Of a stretch of 10,836 nt of DNA, positions 1 through 6,566 are shown piece after piece. The position numbers and the translations under genes were made by a program. Every line of letters begins with the position of its first letter. The first letter of the stretch is position 1. The notes beneath the pieces are model-generated. The model saw only the letters and a list, made by a program, of their open reading frames with translations, ran no database searches and was not told where the DNA came from. This stretch comes from Desulfocicer vacuolatum DSM 3385 (lineage in GTDB: Bacteria > Desulfobacterota > Desulfobacteria > Desulfobacterales > SURF-7), in NCBI GenBank assembly GCA_945870015.1, contig CAMBQS010000081.1:1-10836 (forward strand), in the 5' to 3' direction.

Positions 1-180
1 TGTTTTCCGGTTCTGCTCCCGTCTGTTCAGGGCATTGGTAAAGGTTTCTGCGGGAAGATCCAACGGACTGGATGGAAATACCGAGATTGAACCGGACGGT
101 TCCTTGTTTGGTGCTGGCGGATTTTCTGGCGGGCGGAAAAATCTCTTTAACGTGTCTGTCTCTGATAATTTAAGCATCAT
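1..180 (-). CDS. Unrecognised protein, N-terminal 60 residues (runs off the left edge)
   Basis: The minus strand is open from an ATG at 180 to the window edge, 60 codons without a stop. The start is well supported: an AAAGGAG Shine-Dalgarno sequence (188-194) lies seven bases upstream. A second ATG follows immediately, so the protein begins Met-Met-Leu-Lys-Leu. The visible part is rich in proline and serine (an FFRPPENPPAPNKEPSGS stretch near residues 14-31), suggesting a flexible N-terminal tail before a domain that lies outside the window. No family is recognisable. It is in the same orientation as the zinc-ribbon gene at 513-283 but is separated from it by a terminator-like hairpin, so it may have its own promoter or depend on read-through. 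The gene call is likely real because of the ribosome binding site. The function is unknown. Confidence 0.65.
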   Translation of the reverse strand, partial: MMLKLSETDTLKRFFRPPENPPAPNKEPSGSISVFPSSPLDLPAETFTNALNRREQNRKT

Positions 181-221
181 ACGCAATCTCCTTTCGTTAA
201 AATTGATTAAGGGTTCAGGAA

Positions 222-253
222 TAAAAAAGGCCGTCCCGGTGAAGGAACGGCCT
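222..253 (-). terminator. Rho-independent terminator, minus strand
   Basis: A seven-base-pair GC-rich stem (AGGCCGT at 228-234 pairing with ACGGCCT at 247-253) is followed, on the minus strand, by a run of six T (A at 223-228 on the plus strand). This is the classic stem plus U-tract layout. It lies 30 bases downstream of the stop of the zinc-ribbon gene (513-283) and upstream of the partial gene starting at 180, so it probably ends or attenuates the zinc-ribbon transcript. Confidence 0.7.
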
Positions 254-282
254 CGATCTGATAATGAAATGTTAGGGGCTGG

Positions 283-513
283 TTAAAATCCCATGCCGAT
301 CAATTCTCCATGAAAACGATGGTCACTGCCACAACAATCTTTCTTAAAACAGATGAAACAGTGATCTGCAATACCCTCAAACTCATCCTCTGAAATCCAT
401 TGACGATTGCAGGCGCAGGCAAATAACCTTTCCTTTCTGATGATGGATCTCTGGATTGACTTCATTTGCTGCCGGCACGATGGACAAATAATAAAATTGT
501 TTTTCATGTTCAT
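283..513 (-). CDS. Small cysteine-rich zinc-ribbon protein
   Basis: A 76-aa protein with a good start: AAAGGAG (523-529) lies nine bases before the ATG at 513. A CPSC knuckle (Cys10, Cys13) is followed by a CAC pair (Cys33, Cys35), then a second cysteine cluster (CFIC at 52-55, CC at 60-61) with nearby histidines (His51, His65, His68), so it probably binds one or two zinc ions. The first half (CPSC, a basic stretch with RS, then CxC and an aromatic-acidic segment) is loosely reminiscent of the Ogr/Delta zinc-finger activators of P2-like phages, but the second Cys pair has different spacing and the match is weak. A mobile-element regulator is possible; a generic zinc-ribbon protein is equally likely. 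It is followed by an intrinsic terminator and stands apart from the plus-strand genes. Confidence 0.65.
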   Translation of the reverse strand: MNMKNNFIICPSCRQQMKSIQRSIIRKERLFACACNRQWISEDEFEGIADHCFICFKKDCCGSDHRFHGELIGMGF

Positions 514-1310
514 GATTTGGTTCTCCTTTGGGTAGGTGGGGGGGATGGATAAAAACTCGTGACACTATTACTGTTGAAATTTTTGATATTTTTTCTTCCG
601 GGCTGATTATCCCTTTGATTCAGGTATACAAACACAATGGAAGGGGGGCCTATAATGTACCAAATGAAAAATCGATTAAGCTCTCACTGAAAGGTACCCC
701 GAAACGATAAATCTGGATTTTTAAAACTTTGGAACCAGGATGGGCCGAAAGGGTCCATAAAATATGGATGGGCCGACAAATTAATGCTCGACCATGATGA
801 AATTGAGAAATTACAGACCCCAGCCTGATGATCTACAGAGTCCGGCACTACTTCCTCTGAATTCCGAACCAGCTTATCTTCCTGATAATTCAGAACTGTT
901 GAATCTTAATCAAAGAAGCACTACATTTCCTTCATTTCTTTTTTTTGTGGGATTTTTCTATGGGATGGAGAGGGGTACTTGTGGATGGGGTACTACAAGA
1001 TGATTTTTAGTATGCAAAAAAACTGATTCAAACCGGATGTCCAACAAATTCTATGAAGATGGGCCGGATTTACTGTTTCAAACAGGATCGATTTACCTCT
1101 AATTAAGAACATTCCGGTCAATTCCCTCTGAATCAACTATATTTCACCAAAGCAGAATCTTCAAAATGACTTTACAGGCATAAAGGATTTTGATAGTTGT
1201 CAATTTTTGATTCTTTTTTTTATTTAATAGTCGGTATGCCACATATTTCAAAGATATGCGGTTCATTATCAATATGGAGAATGATATGCGTGCAACCGGT
1301 TAATTATTTG
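514..1310. other. Gene-poor stretch with short direct repeats
   Basis: About 800 bases without a convincing gene on either strand. Short open frames at 528-710 and 794-1003 lack ribosome binding sites and encode low-complexity peptides with no domain. The only visible structure is a near-tandem pair GGATGGGCCGA at 738-748 and 766-776, with a partial third copy (GATGGGCCG, 1058-1066), and a small TCCAT/ATGGA hairpin between the first two. The minus-strand zinc-ribbon gene must be transcribed from somewhere within the first 100 bases or so, but no clear -35/-10 pair stands out. Confidence 0.5.
738..776 (+). repeat. Direct repeat pair GGATGGGCCGA
   Basis: Two exact 11-base copies (738-748 and 766-776) have their starts 28 bases apart, and nine bases of the motif recur at 1058-1066. 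The segment between the copies contains TCCAT-AAAAT-ATGGA, a small hairpin. This could be a protein-binding array or a decayed repeat; nothing in the sequence decides between them. Confidence 0.4.
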
Positions 1311-1340
1311 TTAGGGCATACAAAGCGGAACCGTAGCAAT

Positions 1341-1757
1341 ATGAATAGGAATACGTCAGAAGAAGATATTTTGGTGGTCTTCGTTGAAGAAATGGAGAGT
1401 CGAGGCGAAAACAGAAAGCTTGTTCGTCTCGATATTGATGAATCTATGATGGAAAGGATTAATGATCGAAAAGGAAGCAAAATAGACATAGAACAGCTAC
1501 ACAATTACGCTGACAGGTGCCTCGCGAATGAGTGGTTAGAGAATACAGTCATGGGGGTCGGAAAGTATGGGCACCTTTCCATAACGACAACAGGCTTAGG
1601 TGTGGTGCGTTCGCGGCAACGGAAAGAAGAGGCCCTTGCAAACCGCACGTCATTCAAAAAGTTTTCCGATTACATAGAAGACCATAAAGGCTTCTTTATT
1701 GTACTTGGCGCGGCAATCGCAATTGCCGGACTTCTAATCAAATTGTTTGGGGGATAA
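1341..1757 (+). CDS. Small tail-anchored membrane protein, winged-helix-like, unknown function
   Basis: A 138-aa protein if started at the ATG at 1341. The frame is open further upstream (a TTG at 1197), but the ATG is preferred because the protein is compact and soluble-like from there and because it falls 30 bases inside the inferred cassette boundary at 1311. The ribosome binding site is poor. The N-terminal two thirds are charged. Residues about 47-95 (an IDIEQLHNYADRCLANEWL helix, then a GHLSITTTGLGVVRS strand-turn-helix) look like a winged-helix fold resembling the LTPKG-type end of transcriptional or effector wHTH domains. Residues about 117-138 form a hydrophobic, glycine-rich transmembrane segment ending the protein, so it should be anchored by its C-terminus with the bulk in the cytoplasm. 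The next gene starts three bases after its stop codon, indicating co-transcription. The function is unknown. Confidence 0.65.
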   Translation: MNRNTSEEDILVVFVEEMESRGENRKLVRLDIDESMMERINDRKGSKIDIEQLHNYADRCLANEWLENTVMGVGKYGHLSITTTGLGVVRSRQRKEEALANRTSFKKFSDYIEDHKGFFIVLGAAIAIAGLLIKLFGG

Positions 1758-1760
1758 AAC

Positions 1761-2000
1761 ATGGATATTCCTGATTTTAAGGTAAGTCTTAAGTGTCTCT
1801 TCTGTGGCGAGACCCTTGAAGGGCCAGAAGATGCAGAGTACCAATCTGGTGATCTAATCAAATGCACGAGGTGCGGAGAAGAAAACGACTATGATAGTGT
1901 TTTAGAGGTCGCCAAAGAAGAAGGCGTGGGCCAAGTCAAGGAAATGGTAGAAGATCAATTACAGAAGCAATTCAAAGGGCTGTTCAAAAAATATCCCTAA
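1761..2000 (+). CDS. Zinc-ribbon protein, unknown function
   Basis: A 79-aa protein with an ATG at 1761, preceded by a GGGGG stretch about seven bases upstream that overlaps the end of the previous gene. The N-terminal half holds a classic zinc ribbon: CLFC (Cys12, Cys15) and CTRC (Cys35, Cys38), separated by about 20 residues. The second half is an acidic-basic amphipathic helix (EVAKEEGVGQVKEMVEDQL and beyond) likely to mediate dimerisation or a protein contact. It sits three bases after the membrane-protein gene and ends exactly at the CTAAC of the attC-like half site, so the two genes form one unit. The biochemical role is unknown. The small zinc ribbon plus helix layout recurs in cassette and island genes, but this is recalled rather than tested. 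Confidence 0.7.
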   Translation: MDIPDFKVSLKCLFCGETLEGPEDAEYQSGDLIKCTRCGEENDYDSVLEVAKEEGVGQVKEMVEDQLQKQFKGLFKKYP

Positions 2001-2035
2001 CAAAAATGCACTCGGACGGGAATCCCGCTGCGCCC
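1995..2035 (+). repeat. Half attC-like site (R'' and L'' side)
   Basis: It begins CCCTAACAAA, complementary to the TTTGTTAGGG at 1307-1316, and continues into a GC-rich stretch with a CGGG-AAT-CCCG hairpin (2017-2027). No matching second half ending in GTTRRRY is found downstream; the sequence changes character after about 2035. It is read as an attC site cut in the middle. The hairpin has no T tract, so it is not an intrinsic terminator. Confidence 0.45.
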
Positions 2036-2419
2036 CGTAAAAACCAGTAAGCTCAATCGTTCAACTTTATTTCCTGCCAACCTTAACAAAGGGCATTTCC
2101 TGATAGGATTCTTTATATATATTCACACATCGGACAGATTCTATATCAAAGAAGTTTCCGAGCCTTTAAGATATGCTGATTCCCTCTACAGAATCCCAGC
2201 CATTCTCTTCCTGCTTTTCTGGTACTGGAATTTTCTATGGGATTAAGCACTGTTTATAATTCAAAGTATGATCATGGGGAAGGATAGGGAAGGATCAGGG
2301 GTGAGGGGTCCTGGTTGATGGATATCGAAAATTTTGATTACCTATGGTGTTCTCAAAAAGTATAGGCCCTGAAATTGTTTGAGACCGGATAATTTTTTTT
2401 AATTTCGACAAACCGGCTA

Positions 2420-2448
2420 TATTCAATCTGATATTATAAAATTGAATA
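2420..2448. promoter_or_regulatory. Inverted repeat TATTCAAT-N13-ATTGAATA, possible operator
   Basis: Perfect 8-base arms at 2420-2427 and 2441-2448 are separated by 13 bases. The arm-centre spacing is 21 bases, two helical turns, which suits binding by a dimeric helix-turn-helix regulator. It lies 160 bases upstream of the start of the first operon gene, in otherwise featureless AT-rich DNA. There is no direct evidence of function, and AT-rich DNA yields such repeats by chance fairly often. Confidence 0.35.
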
Positions 2449-2554
2449 CAAAAGCACGGATAGCAACTCTGATAATTTTTTTATAAAGATCCATGACATT
2501 TCAAAACAAAAGCGATCCACATTCCATGTAATATGATCTTGAGCAATATAATTG

Positions 2555-2583
2555 TTGAAAATTAATTTCCTAAATGCCATAAG
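2555..2583 (+). promoter_or_regulatory. Weak sigma-70-like promoter candidate for the BREX-like operon
   Basis: TTGAAA (2555-2560) and CATAAG (2578-2583) are separated by 17 bases, giving five of six and four of six matches to the bacterial consensus. A near-palindrome, GAAAATTAATTTC (2557-2569), overlaps the -35 element and could be an operator. Transcription would begin near 2590, giving a very short leader before the TTG start at 2608. This is a candidate chosen by eye in AT-rich DNA; other combinations are possible. Confidence 0.25.
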
Positions 2584-2607
2584 TTTTCAATAAAATTCGT
2601 TCATTTT

Positions 2608-4962
2608 TTGTATCACAAAAAAAAGAGGACCGGGTATATCAACTCGAATAATTTGCAAATAGCCCAGAACACTGTCCCGATCGATACCTCACCAAGATCG
2701 ACCACACCAAAGTGGGTAGATTCCCTATATGCTTCAAGGTTGTCAGTTCGTGCAACCAATGTATTACTTCAAAATTGTGAATCTCTTGAGGAATTGCTTT
2801 CTTTAGACAGAATAGCAATCATTAATTTTAAAAATTGTGGGGGGAAAACATTAAGGGAAATTATTGAGTTTCAAGAAAAAATGAAGGCGACAAAAAATGC
2901 TTTTGGCACTTTTTCAGATACATCCTTGACAATCAAATCTTCAGAGCCCCCTCCATTTCCCATTTATATAGAAGATCAGTTGAGGCTTCCACCTTCAAAA
3001 GAATCCTTGGCCTTTTTACCTATTTTCAGCTCAAACAAACTTGACAATATAACTGTTAATGATTTGCATCCAGATTTTAAAGCTTTGTCAAAGCTTTCAG
3101 ATTTATCTTTATCAGCGAGGACCGCTAAATGCCTCAGTAACGTAGAAATGGAGACAATTGGCGATGTAATGCTGACGCCATTAAACAATCTGTTACGTAT
3201 AAAAAATTTAGGAAAGAAGAGCGTGACTGAACTTAACGAAATAGTCTGTTCTCTTTGCCTGCACGAAACCCGTTTGCCTGATATCATGGACATAAATAGT
3301 GAAGCGACTGTCATAGATTATACCAGCTATGAAAACATGATTTTAACCTTTCTCCAACAACCTGGGATAGACAATCGACTACAAAATGACCGGGATCAAA
3401 AAATGTTGATAAACAGATTTTGTTTTCAGGAAGGTAAACTCCCAACTCTTGAAGAACTTGGTCAGTATTATGCAATAACCAGAGAAAGGACAAGGCAGAT
3501 TTTTAAAAAGGCCACAAAAACCCTACAGATAAAGTCTAATATTGATAAACTATCCCATTTCTGGGAACGCCTGGATTCTATTGTTGCCCAAGGTGGTGGC
3601 ATTATTCATATAGGTGAATTGCCCGCTGCTTTGAAATCTGATTATAATTGGAACAAAGCCCCATATTATAAGGCCTTGGGACAATTTCTCCGATTACGTT
3701 ATCCTGATATCACACTTAAAGAAGAAAACGATCTTTACATGGTTGACTGCGAGTGTCTTGCCTGCGAGCAACCATTACAGCAACTGATGGCATTGGATTT
3801 TGATTCAACGGAGTCTTTTCATGTTGATGTGATCGCAGCAATACTAAGCCTCCACTGTCAAAACAATTGTTCCCAGAACCATCCGGTTAAAACATTTTAC
3901 AGGGCTTTCATTAAACATTTGTTGAAAAAAACTGAAGAGACTCTTGTAATGCATGGAGATTTGGTATTTGCCTATGACAATTGGGTGTGCAAATATGGTG
4001 AGAAACTTGAGGATGTAATTTGCCAAGTGCTTGCAACCCACGGTAGCCCCATGCATTTTACTGCGCTTGCCAATGCTGTCCGTCAATTAAATATAAAAAA
4101 TTCAGAAATAGCAGATCATAATGTCCATGCAGCAATTCAACGTTACGACAAAATTGAAATCATCAACAGGGGAACTTATGGTCTCAAATCTTGGGGGATG
4201 GGTGGATACCGCTCTGTCTCCACTGCCATTGAGGAGCTACTTGATACAAGTGATCGTCCACTGAGAAGATCAGAGATAATTCAACGGCTTGGTGGTGAGT
4301 TTTCGGAAAGTAACATTACCGCGGCTCTGGCAAAAGAAACAAGATTTACAAGCATTGGCGAGGGGTTTTACGATCGACCGGAAAAATGGCGGCAACGCTC
4401 CTGTCAGAGTTTTATTGATGAATTTCCTGATCCCTTGGCAAAATTTGCAAGCTACCTTGTAAGCCATAACAAGTATTCATACAAGCTCGTTCTGGCTTTG
4501 CTTTTTATTCGGGGAATGGATGAGAATGGATCATTTTATATGCCAACCCTGAAAGAAAGATTTCTCAATTATTATCGGGTTATAAAAAAATTTTTTTTAA
4601 TTGCCGAGGCAGATACTGCGATTATAAGCCAGGTTGGCACGATGCAGGATAGTTTCATCAGAAATGCCACGAAAGAACCACTCAAGAGCTTTTTAAACTC
4701 GACTTTTTTTATGCAGAATGGCTCATTAATTGTTCTTCAGCCCATTCTGGTTTCTTTGTTATCAGATCTTTCCATGCGGGATTTGTTTATTCTTACCATG
4801 TTAAAAGCAATTAATGATTATTTCAAACAAATTACCCCTCCCCTAATCCAGAGTGAAATCACTCGTAAACCCCAAGCAATCTTTGATCCATGTGATAAAG
4901 ACGACCCTTTATCCTCTTCGATTAGTATTAAGAAAAAGGATAAAGGAAAAATCAAACTATGA
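2608..4962 (+). CDS. DNA-binding protein with two RNAP alpha-CTD-like domains, a sigma-70 region 4-like HTH and a HARE-HTH-like domain
   Basis: A 784-aa protein with layered nucleic-acid-binding modules. Residues about 44-88 and 166-213 are two copies of the RNA polymerase alpha C-terminal helix-hairpin-helix domain (LSVRATNVL and FKNCGGKTLREI; LSARTAKCL and IKNLGKKSVTEL). Residues about 264-307 match sigma-70 region 4 (LPTLEELGQYYAITRERTRQIF). Residues about 465-530 resemble a HARE-HTH winged helix ending in RGTYGLKSW, and about 536-595 looks like a second one. Residues about 600-740 contain a YSYKLVLALLFI segment seen near nuclease and restriction-type modules. The start is uncertain: there is no ATG before codon 93, which is already past the first domain. 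TTG at 2608 is the first start codon in the frame after a stop at 2563, and no ribosome binding site precedes it. It overlaps the next gene by four bases (ATGA). Role inferred: regulator or DNA-engagement subunit of the defence locus. Confidence 0.75.
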   Translation: MYHKKKRTGYINSNNLQIAQNTVPIDTSPRSTTPKWVDSLYASRLSVRATNVLLQNCESLEELLSLDRIAIINFKNCGGKTLREIIEFQEKMKATKNAFGTFSDTSLTIKSSEPPPFPIYIEDQLRLPPSKESLAFLPIFSSNKLDNITVNDLHPDFKALSKLSDLSLSARTAKCLSNVEMETIGDVMLTPLNNLLRIKNLGKKSVTELNEIVCSLCLHETRLPDIMDINSEATVIDYTSYENMILTFLQQPGIDNRLQNDRDQKMLINRFCFQEGKLPTLEELGQYYAITRERTRQIFKKATKTLQIKSNIDKLSHFWERLDSIVAQGGGIIHIGELPAALKSDYNWNKAPYYKALGQFLRLRYPDITLKEENDLYMVDCECLACEQPLQQLMALDFDSTESFHVDVIAAILSLHCQNNCSQNHPVKTFYRAFIKHLLKKTEETLVMHGDLVFAYDNWVCKYGEKLEDVICQVLATHGSPMHFTALANAVRQLNIKNSEIADHNVHAAIQRYDKIEIINRGTYGLKSWGMGGYRSVSTAIEELLDTSDRPLRRSEIIQRLGGEFSESNITAALAKETRFTSIGEGFYDRPEKWRQRSCQSFIDEFPDPLAKFASYLVSHNKYSYKLVLALLFIRGMDENGSFYMPTLKERFLNYYRVIKKFFLIAEADTAIISQVGTMQDSFIRNATKEPLKSFLNSTFFMQNGSLIVLQPILVSLLSDLSMRDLFILTMLKAINDYFKQITPPLIQSEITRKPQAIFDPCDKDDPLSSSISIKKKDKGKIKL

Positions 4963-6566
4963 CGAAACACGTCCATTCAAGAGCATTCTGGTGCTTCTCC
5001 TGCCATGTTCCTTTGCTTGGAAATATCTGTCATGCCTGTGGAACTGTTGGCAGAGAGATTTCAACGTCAGCACTTGTGCCGGTCTTCCGTCCGGAAATTA
5101 ACTATCTCAAAAAAAGGGTTCCTCCGGAATTTCACAGTTTCTTGCATGAGCTTGAGATATGGGTAACGCCTGGCAGCCAAATTTATTATAGGCATGGGGA
5201 AGTTCTGTTTCGCATGTCTGCGATACGGTCGGAATTAAAAATTTTCAGCACTCCAAAAGATTCCACGATTTGCCACCGTTCCAAGGGTAATATATTTGCT
5301 TTATTGTGCAAGGCAAACAAACCCTATGTAGATCAGATGCAATATGAAGCAGAACAGTTTATCCGTGAAACTGTTCATGACCACAAGAGGCTACCTGTTC
5401 TGATTTCTTTTTCAGGGGGAAAAGATTCAACCGTGATATCCCATCTGGTGATGAATGCCTTGGGTCGCAGTGATGTACTTCATCTCTTTGCTGATACTAC
5501 TATTGAATTTTCAGATACTTATATTTATCTCAATGATTTTCAACAGGAACATCCATTAACTCCTTTTATTATTAGTCGGTCTCAGCTTGATTTTTTCCAG
5601 ACTGCTGAATCTATTGGCCCACCGAGCCGTATTTTGCGTTGGTGCTGCACAACACATAAAACCAACCCTTTGGCAAAAATCATCAATAGTTTGAGCCCAG
5701 AGCAAGGGGTGCTTACCTTTGATGGAGTCAGGAGGTCTGAGTCACCACGTCGTTCTGAATATCCTCGAATTTCCAAACAACATAAAATTGCCAGAGAGAT
5801 TTTAGCTCGACCTATACTTAACTGGACAGACCTTCAAGTATGGATTTATCTACTTTATCATGGTTTTAATTTTAATAAAGCATATACAAAAGGATTTCGA
5901 CGGGTTGGCTGCCTTTATTGCCCATTCAATAGTGACTGGTCGTATGAAATAATCAAAGAACGGTATCCACAAAAACACCAACGATGGCAGACTTTTTTGA
6001 TGGAACAGGCCTTGCGAATGGAACATCCAAACCCTGCTAACTTTGCTGACAACGGGTGGAGAACGCGAGCCGGTGGACGTGGTCTGGATTATTACAAGAC
6101 CTCAATTGAATCGGCCCCCTGCCTGTTATCTGATACCGCATTGTCGTATCAGATACTGAGCGGAGATATTCGGAATACCCACCACTTTCTGCGACCATTA
6201 GGACCTCAGACATGGATAAGAAATGATGAGAATTTTGAAACCTTTTTTATTCATGATTATCAGACCAATGAGCTATTAGCCAGCGTAGAGGTAGGATTTC
6301 GAGACAAGGTTATTCGAATCAATTATTTATTAGAAAAAAGAAAACTAATATTTAGACAACGTATTGAAAAGCAGCTCAAAAAAATGCAATCATGTTTTTA
6401 TTGTGGATCTTGCGGAATGAAATGCCCAGTAAATGCATTAGATATAAATGGGAGCTATACGATAAACAATTCAAGTTGTGTCTGTTGCCTAAAATGTGTT
6501 TCGTATAATTGTCCAGCAGTAAAATCATTACATTATAAAGGTTCAAGAATAAATGGCAGAGTTTAA
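4959..6566 (+). CDS. brxP: PAPS reductase-family enzyme with zinc ribbon and double [4Fe-4S] ferredoxin, BrxP-like
   Basis: A 535-aa PP-loop enzyme of the PAPS reductase/DndC superfamily. An N-terminal zinc ribbon uses Cys12, Cys15, Cys24 and Cys27. The nucleotide-binding PP-loop is SGGKDS at 152-157, followed by DTTIEFSDT (179-187), RWCCTTHK (227-234), DGVRRSESPRR (255-265) and a GCLYCP cysteine pair (Cys318, Cys321). The C-terminus is a two-cluster ferredoxin: Cys479, 482, 485, 489 and Cys507, 510, 513, 518, each set closed by CP. In this superfamily the PP-loop activates a substrate with ATP for sulfur transfer or reduction; in DndC this supports DNA phosphorothioation, and BREX type 4 is defined by such a protein. 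The ATG overlaps the preceding stop (ATGA), with AAAGGA 11 bases upstream. Sulfur insertion into DNA is inferred; an ordinary assimilatory PAPS reductase is unlikely given the neighbours. No cysteine desulfurase is visible, so a housekeeping one would have to supply sulfur. Confidence 0.8.
   Translation: MTKHVHSRAFWCFSCHVPLLGNICHACGTVGREISTSALVPVFRPEINYLKKRVPPEFHSFLHELEIWVTPGSQIYYRHGEVLFRMSAIRSELKIFSTPKDSTICHRSKGNIFALLCKANKPYVDQMQYEAEQFIRETVHDHKRLPVLISFSGGKDSTVISHLVMNALGRSDVLHLFADTTIEFSDTYIYLNDFQQEHPLTPFIISRSQLDFFQTAESIGPPSRILRWCCTTHKTNPLAKIINSLSPEQGVLTFDGVRRSESPRRSEYPRISKQHKIAREILARPILNWTDLQVWIYLLYHGFNFNKAYTKGFRRVGCLYCPFNSDWSYEIIKERYPQKHQRWQTFLMEQALRMEHPNPANFADNGWRTRAGGRGLDYYKTSIESAPCLLSDTALSYQILSGDIRNTHHFLRPLGPQTWIRNDENFETFFIHDYQTNELLASVEVGFRDKVIRINYLLEKRKLIFRQRIEKQLKKMQSCFYCGSCGMKCPVNALDINGSYTINNSSCVCCLKCVSYNCPAVKSLHYKGSRINGRV

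Larger units (their letters stand above)
1311..2035 (+). mobile_element. Integron gene-cassette remnant carrying two small genes
   Basis: The left boundary reads TTTGTTAGGG (1307-1316), containing an R'-type core close to the attC consensus GTTRRRY, with only the last base off. The right boundary, at the stop codon of the second gene, reads CCCTAACAAA (1995-2004), its exact 10-base reverse complement. This is expected of a cassette, because the first bases of a cassette complete the R' arm of its own attC and must pair with the R'' arm. The right site continues into an L''-like GC-rich segment (to about 2035) and then ends without the complementary second half, so the attC looks truncated. 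The two enclosed genes (a small membrane-anchored protein and a zinc-ribbon protein) are of the type typically carried by chromosomal cassettes, and both run in the cassette direction. No integrase gene is present. The boundary match is observed; the cassette origin is inferred. Confidence 0.5.
2036..2607. other. AT-rich intergenic stretch upstream of the defence operon
   Basis: About 570 bases with no supported gene on either strand. The last 250 bases are strongly AT-rich, with poly-T and poly-A runs. It contains an 8-base inverted repeat (2420-2448), a near-palindrome around 2557-2569 and one weak promoter candidate (2555-2583). The operon's transcription signals should lie here. No tRNA, rRNA or CRISPR repeats were seen. 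Confidence 0.5.

Noticed and set aside
528..710. 60-codon plus-strand open frame starting with TTG and TATAAT at 651-656
   Set aside because: The start has no credible ribosome binding site and the peptide has no domain. The TATAAT has no -35 partner at proper spacing and leads to no gene on the plus strand.
794..1003. 69-codon plus-strand open frame
   Set aside because: No ribosome binding site, low-complexity composition with no domain, and it lies in DNA with repeats and no coding signature.
1197..1340. Upstream extension of the membrane-protein gene to a TTG at 1197
   Set aside because: The extension crosses the inferred cassette boundary at 1311, has no ribosome binding site and adds an unrelated cysteine- and isoleucine-rich segment.
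2017..2027. CGGG-AAT-CCCG hairpin as a terminator of the two-gene unit
   Set aside because: The stem is only four base pairs and no T tract follows; it fits better as part of the attC-like half site.
909..2243. Short repeats in the same order in both gene-poor stretches (ATCAAAGAAG at 909 and 2145; TTTTCTATGGGAT at 954 and 2231)
   Set aside because: The spacing between the repeats differs about two-fold, and 10-13-base matches are expected by chance in a window of this size, so a flanking duplication is not supported.
2976..3314. 112-codon minus-strand open frame inside the multi-HTH gene
   Set aside because: It overlaps a plus-strand frame with clear alpha-CTD-like domains, has no ribosome binding site and shows no recognisable family.
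4853..5101. Plus-strand frame spanning the junction between the multi-HTH gene and the BrxP-like gene
   Set aside because: It is an out-of-frame reading of two well-supported genes; the zinc ribbon of the BrxP-like protein lies in the other frame.
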